Source: Clostridia bacterium (GTDB lineage: Bacteria; Bacillota; Clostridia; TANB77; CAG-508). Taken from it: 25,484 nucleotides of DNA. The position numbers were made by a program, and so were the translations under genes. Below the pieces are notes generated by a model. It saw only the letters and a list, made by a program, of their open reading frames with translations. It did no database searches and was not told the DNA's origin. Positions 22,749-25,484 of this stretch are shown here, piece after piece (position 1 is the stretch's first letter; each line of letters starts with the position of its first letter). Where the stretch lies: the NCBI GenBank assembly GCA_900753245.1, contig CAADYJ010000019.1:1-25484 (forward strand). Direction: 5' to 3'.

Positions 22749-23477
22749 ATGAATTATATTTTAAAAGTAAAAGATGCAGAGATTCCACTTAGTATACAAA
22801 ATTATAAGAAGTCTAAAAGTATAAAATTATATTTTAGAGAAGGAGTATTAAAAGTAACAAAATCACCTTATATTTCTAAGAAACAAGTAGATAGATTAAT
22901 AAAAAATAACGAAGAAAAAATTTATGAGGAATATAAAAAGATTTTAGAAAAAAATAATTTAAGCAATGAAAAATGGAGAACTGGAGATATCATTTTATAT
23001 AAAGGTAAAGAATACAAGATAAATAAAAAATATGATGAGAAAAATAGTGTAAGAATAAATTTAAATGAAGAATTAAAAACATTTGAAATATCAATTCCTT
23101 TATCTGCAAGGAAAAATGAAGAAGAGTATATTTTAAAAGTGATAAGAAGAGTGTTTAAAAATAATACAGAAGTGATTTTAAAAGATAGACTTCCATATTG
23201 GAGTAAAATAACAAAAATTGATTATACAAGCGTAAAAGTAAAAGATGCAAAAACAAGATATGGAAGTTGTATTCCTTCTAAAAAAGCACTTCATTTTAGT
23301 AGTAGATTAATAATGCTACCAGAAAAAGCAATAGATGCAGTAATTGTACATGAACTATGTCATATTATTCATCCAAATCATAGTAAGAATTTTTATGAAC
23401 TAGTAGAAAAATATATTCCAAATTATAAAGAAATAGATAAGTATTTAAAAAGAAATAATAAGTTAATTGCCTTTTAA
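22749..23477 (+). CDS. YgjP-like (DUF45, SprT-related) metallopeptidase
   Basis: The 242-aa cytosolic protein has the zinc site HELCHIIHPNHSKNF (H201, E202, H205, H211) preceded by the family motif TRYGSCIPSKKALHFSSRLI. The N-terminal part (residues 1-90: YKKSKSIKLYFREGVLKVTK and a beta-rich region) is typical of YgjP/DUF45. Biological substrates of the family are not established. It starts 34 nt after the ATPase stop with a weak purine-rich ribosome binding site (AAGAAAAGAG), and is probably co-transcribed with the ATPase, hence possibly also Mn2+-controlled. Confidence 0.85.
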   Translation: MNYILKVKDAEIPLSIQNYKKSKSIKLYFREGVLKVTKSPYISKKQVDRLIKNNEEKIYEEYKKILEKNNLSNEKWRTGDIILYKGKEYKINKKYDEKNSVRINLNEELKTFEISIPLSARKNEEEYILKVIRRVFKNNTEVILKDRLPYWSKITKIDYTSVKVKDAKTRYGSCIPSKKALHFSSRLIMLPEKAIDAVIVHELCHIIHPNHSKNFYELVEKYIPNYKEIDKYLKRNNKLIAF

Positions 23478-23508
23478 AAATTATATAGTACAAATAATTA
23501 ATAAAAAA

Positions 23509-23537
23509 TTGAAAAAGTTACCATAAAGTAGTATAAT
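23509..23537 (+). promoter_or_regulatory. Promoter of the NCYSHALG gene
   Basis: TTGAAA (23509-23514), 17 bp, TATAAT (23532-23537). Downstream a 7-bp hairpin, TTCCTTA-AA-TAAGGAA (23564-23579), abuts the ribosome binding site AAAGGAGA and shares its first A bases, which could modulate translation. Confidence 0.78.
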
Positions 23538-23592
23538 AGTAAATATATAATATTGATAGTAGATTCCTTAAATAAGGAAAGGAGAATGACAT

Positions 23593-23850
23593 ATGGAAAT
23601 ATTAACACATCTACTACAAGAAGTTCATTCAAAACCATCTTTTGAAAAGTACGAAAGTACTAGAGTACGGAATAATACAAATTGCTATTCTCATGCATTA
23701 GGAATGACATTTCCAAATATTGAATTATACAGGATAGGTGCAATAAGCAATAAAAAGCCTGTAGATCAAGAATATTTTTCTATTGAAGAAATAAAGGAGC
23801 TTTTATTTTCGGATTGTGAGAAATTACAATTAAAGATAAAAGATTTTTAA
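23593..23850 (+). CDS. Small protein with NCYSHALG motif, possibly truncated
   Basis: The 85-aa protein has the motif TNCYSHALGMTFPN (residues about 33-46). N-C-Y-x-x-A-L signatures occur in small papain-like/NlpC-type proteins of Firmicutes, in which the Cys is the nucleophile. A matching catalytic His is not seen, and the protein stops soon after (KLQLKIKDF). It may be the N-terminal part of a longer ancestor. The next bases give no continuation of the fold in any frame. A good promoter and ribosome binding site suggest that it is expressed. No signal peptide. Function unknown. Confidence 0.6.
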   Translation: MEILTHLLQEVHSKPSFEKYESTRVRNNTNCYSHALGMTFPNIELYRIGAISNKKPVDQEYFSIEEIKELLFSDCEKLQLKIKDF

Positions 23851-23871
23851 GGTTTTATTTTTTTGACCAAT

Positions 23872-23900
23872 TTGACTATTTTACTAGAATATGGTATACT
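23872..23900 (+). promoter_or_regulatory. Promoter of the glucosaminidase gene
   Basis: TTGACT (23872-23877), 17 bp, TATACT (23895-23900). It places transcription start after 23900, so the gene cannot begin at the in-frame ATG 23863. Confidence 0.82.
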
Positions 23901-23949
23901 GAAAAAGTGGCGTGCAAAAATAAACGTCAGAAAGGATGTTAAATATAAA

Positions 23950-24645
23950 ATGAAAAATAGCGAAAGTGGGCTGAAATTAACACAATTAATAGTTATATTA
24001 TGTATTAGTGTAATTTTAGCAACAAGTATAAATCTAGTAAATGTTAAAGGAAAAGAAGTTGCAATAAATAAAAAAGAAGAAGTACAAGAAATACAAGTAG
24101 CACAAGAAAAAATAGTAGAAGAAGAACAAACAGTAACAGCAAGATCAGCTCAAGAAAGAACATTAGAAAATAAAGAACAATATATACCAGTAGAAGAAAT
24201 AAAAATTTCTAAAGATATGGACTTAACAAAAAGATGTGGAGTATCAAGAGAAGATTTTATCAATTTAATGAAAAATTTAAAAGTTGATTATTCAGGATTC
24301 TTTGGAAAAAATGCAGGAACAATATATGATTTATGCGAAAAATATGAATTAAATGAAGTATTTTTCTGTGGGTTAATTGCAGCAGAATCAGGATGGAATA
24401 TAGCGTCTAACCATAAAAATACTCATAATTACATTAGCATGATGTCAAGTAAAGGATTAATAAAATATTCTTCAGATGAAGAAGGATTAGAAGCAGCGAC
24501 AAAATTATTACACAATAAATATTTAACAAAAGGTGGATCTTGTTATTATGGAAAAACTTTATCTTGCGTACAAAAAAGATTTTGTCCAAATTCTTCAACA
24601 TGGGTAGGATTAGTTTATGGATGTATGAAACAAGTTATAAAATAA
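23950..24645 (+). CDS. Membrane-anchored N-acetylglucosaminidase (GH73/LytG-like), Cys-rich
   Basis: The 231-aa protein has an N-terminal membrane anchor (residues 11-30, LTQLIVILCISVILATSINL), a Glu-rich linker, and a lysozyme-like glucosaminidase domain from about residue 95. The probable catalytic glutamate is E146 in FFCGLIAAESGWN, followed by NTHNYISMM, SDEEGLEAATKLLHNKYL, YYGKTLSCVQ and FCPNSSTWVGLVYGCMK, a pattern typical of GH73. It would cleave peptidoglycan outside the membrane. The extracellular part has seven cysteines (RCGV, DLCE, FFCG, SCYY, LSCV, RFCP, YGCM), many for such a domain. ATG 23950 was chosen because an earlier in-frame ATG (23863) lies upstream of the promoter. Confidence 0.8.
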   Translation: MKNSESGLKLTQLIVILCISVILATSINLVNVKGKEVAINKKEEVQEIQVAQEKIVEEEQTVTARSAQERTLENKEQYIPVEEIKISKDMDLTKRCGVSREDFINLMKNLKVDYSGFFGKNAGTIYDLCEKYELNEVFFCGLIAAESGWNIASNHKNTHNYISMMSSKGLIKYSSDEEGLEAATKLLHNKYLTKGGSCYYGKTLSCVQKRFCPNSSTWVGLVYGCMKQVIK

Positions 24646-24671
24646 AAAAGTAAAAAAATGGAAATTAATTA

Positions 24672-24700
24672 TTGACAATATGAATAAAAAAATATATAAT
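24672..24700 (+). promoter_or_regulatory. Consensus promoter of the RNA upstream of the PBECR4 gene
   Basis: TTGACA (24672-24677), 17 bp, TATAAT (24695-24700), both boxes exact. It is one of the two perfect promoters in the window; the other drives a tRNA. Confidence 0.92.
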
Positions 24701-24706
24701 GGATAT

Positions 24707-24860
24707 ATTAAAAAGGGATAGTAAAAAACTATCATGGATGTGCTGACATCTTAAAAAATCCGAAACACTTGTAAGACGAATGTGCTTACCGTTGGCGGAC
24801 AACAGAAAAATCAGTAATAAAAAAATAGGGCTTATAATTTTTTATAAGCCCTATTTTTTT
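24707..24860 (+). ncRNA. Candidate structured RNA/leader before the PBECR4-like gene, family unknown
   Basis: About 150 nt between a perfect promoter and a perfect terminator. Helices: GATAGT/ACTATC (24717-24733); GATGT/ACATC (24737-24750); GTAAG/CTTAC (24771-24789), whose loop GTG can pair with the upstream CAC (24766-24768) as a pseudoknot; GTTG/CAAC (24791-24803); alternatively TCCG (24759-24762) with CGGA (24796-24799). It is GC-richer than its surroundings and has no good reading frame. It may be a riboswitch-type leader, since the terminator precedes the next gene by 24 nt, or a small RNA acting on that gene product. I cannot place it in a known class. Confidence 0.55.
24821..24860 (+). 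terminator. Strong terminator between the RNA and the PBECR4-like gene
   Basis: The 17 bases at 24821-24837 pair with 24842-24858 (core TAGGGCTTATAA) around TTTT, running into a T7 tract. It would stop most transcription before the next gene unless an upstream fold competes. I see no clear competing pairing. Confidence 0.9.
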
Positions 24861-24883
24861 ATATTATAGTAAAGGAAGTTTTA

Positions 24884-25484
24884 ATGAATAAAAAAGAAAT
24901 AGTAAAAACATTAAAAGAAAGTGTAATACAATATAAAGAAAATTTAAAAGATAAAAATTTCATAATAGTTTATATGGATAAAAATAAAATAAAATTTATA
25001 GAAATACTATTTTTAGCAAGAAATTTTATGCATCTCACAGGTGTAAAATGTAATGATAAAAATGGAAAATGTGTGAAGGCAAATCAGTTTTATCAAGCAT
25101 GCTTAAATAACAAATTGAGTTATAAGGATATTATAATAAAACAGGATGGAACAACCGAATTAAAATTAGCTATACTTTCTCAATTAATAAATGTAAGTAG
25201 AAATTTTAAAATGATAGGAAAATATAATAATTATAAAAATAAATTAGTAACTGAAATTTTGTTAGGAAATGTTAATATGTGTTTAGGACTTACTAAAAAT
25301 ACATCATTATACTATGTCCCAAATACTTTGTTAAAAGAAGATATTAGAAAAATAGTAATAAAACCATATCCAATTGTTGCAGTATTAAAAAAGAATTTAG
25401 AAGATAAAAAATATAAAAGAATTATATATATGAGTAAAAAAATAGATATCAATATAATAAATGATAATATAGAATTATCTAAAA
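24884..25484 (+). CDS. PBECR4-domain nuclease-like protein, 3' end beyond the window
   Basis: An open frame of 200 codons from ATG 24884 runs off the window. Ribosome binding site AAAGGAAG. The pattern ILFLARNFMHLTGVKC, ANQFYQACLNNKLSYKDI, QDGTTELKLAILSQL, MIGKYNNYK, LLGNVNMCLGL and YYVPNTLLKEDIRK resembles the PBECR4 family, named for a phage-barnase-EndoU-colicin E5/D-RelE (BECR) nuclease fold. Such domains occur in mobile elements and toxin-like proteins of Firmicutes. Catalytic residues cannot be assigned by eye. No antitoxin gene is upstream; instead a structured RNA with its own terminator lies there. The family call is from recollection and not a search. Confidence 0.7.
   Translation, partial: MNKKEIVKTLKESVIQYKENLKDKNFIIVYMDKNKIKFIEILFLARNFMHLTGVKCNDKNGKCVKANQFYQACLNNKLSYKDIIIKQDGTTELKLAILSQLINVSRNFKMIGKYNNYKNKLVTEILLGNVNMCLGLTKNTSLYYVPNTLLKEDIRKIVIKPYPIVAVLKKNLEDKKYKRIIYMSKKIDINIINDNIELSK

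Noticed and set aside
23863..23949. Longer N-terminus for the glucosaminidase
   Set aside because: The in-frame ATG at 23863 is upstream of the -35 box of the gene's own promoter, and the added residues are not signal-like. ATG 23950 opens directly into a membrane anchor.
24740..24790. Hammerhead ribozyme core (CTGA ... GAAAC)
   Set aside because: The required CTGATGA is not present (CTGACAT instead) and the flanking strands do not form the three stems.

Overview
The window is AT-rich DNA from an endospore-forming, low-GC Firmicute, most likely an anaerobic Clostridia lineage. The evidence is the spoIIA-sigF-spoIID-spoIIQ block, strong Gram-positive ribosome binding sites, consensus sigma-A promoters with 17-bp spacers, a clostridial-style SpoIIQ that keeps its LytM metal ligands, and the GGGtGRT/NifU-like gene pair. 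The species cannot be named from sequence alone.

Layout. 1-3706: sporulation block spoIIAA, spoIIAB, sigF, spoIID, spoIIQ, with a good sigma-F promoter match before spoIIQ and a terminator after it. 3759-7408: addA (helicase-nuclease), interrupted by two single-C insertions and without addB beside it. 7443-7930: a minus-strand unit with a near-consensus promoter inside an 11-bp inverted repeat, then two nearly identical micro-ORFs on a tandem duplication and a third micro-ORF. 8082-12921: glycolytic operon gap, pgk, tpiA, gpmI, with a large rod-like hairpin element between gap and pgk. 13016-15655: an orphan YezG-like immunity gene, then a NifU-like scaffold gene and the GGGtGRT gene. 15741-15872: tRNA-Gly(UCC) with a consensus promoter. 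15987-19243: small or damaged genes: a coiled-coil protein with a probable ATA start, a ComEC-like metallo-beta-lactamase broken by three A-run indels, a truncated 5'-nucleotidase, an unrecognised remnant, and an intact HD-domain hydrolase. 19350-19997: a second tRNA-Gly on the minus strand, an unassigned minus-strand structured RNA with its own promoter and terminator, and a yybP-ykoY (Mn2+) riboswitch. 19997-25484: a P2A-type ATPase under that riboswitch, a YgjP-like metalloprotease, a short NCYSHALG protein, a membrane-anchored glucosaminidase, an unassigned structured RNA with its own promoter and terminator, and the start of a PBECR4-like nuclease gene that runs off the window.

How the parts work together. 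SpoIIAA, SpoIIAB and SigF form the partner-switching module that activates sigma-F in the forespore. SpoIID and SpoIIQ act at engulfment, and here they directly follow sigF. The glycolytic genes give the triose-phosphate to 2-phosphoglycerate segment of the pathway. The riboswitch and ATPase form a metal-efflux unit, probably for Mn2+.

The least explained parts are the three structured RNA candidates (9131-9262, 19480-19647 minus, 24707-24860) and the micro-ORF locus at 7548-7930. Several genes carry indels. Those in the metallo-beta-lactamase lie in A-runs and could be sequencing or assembly errors. Those in addA do not lie in homopolymers.
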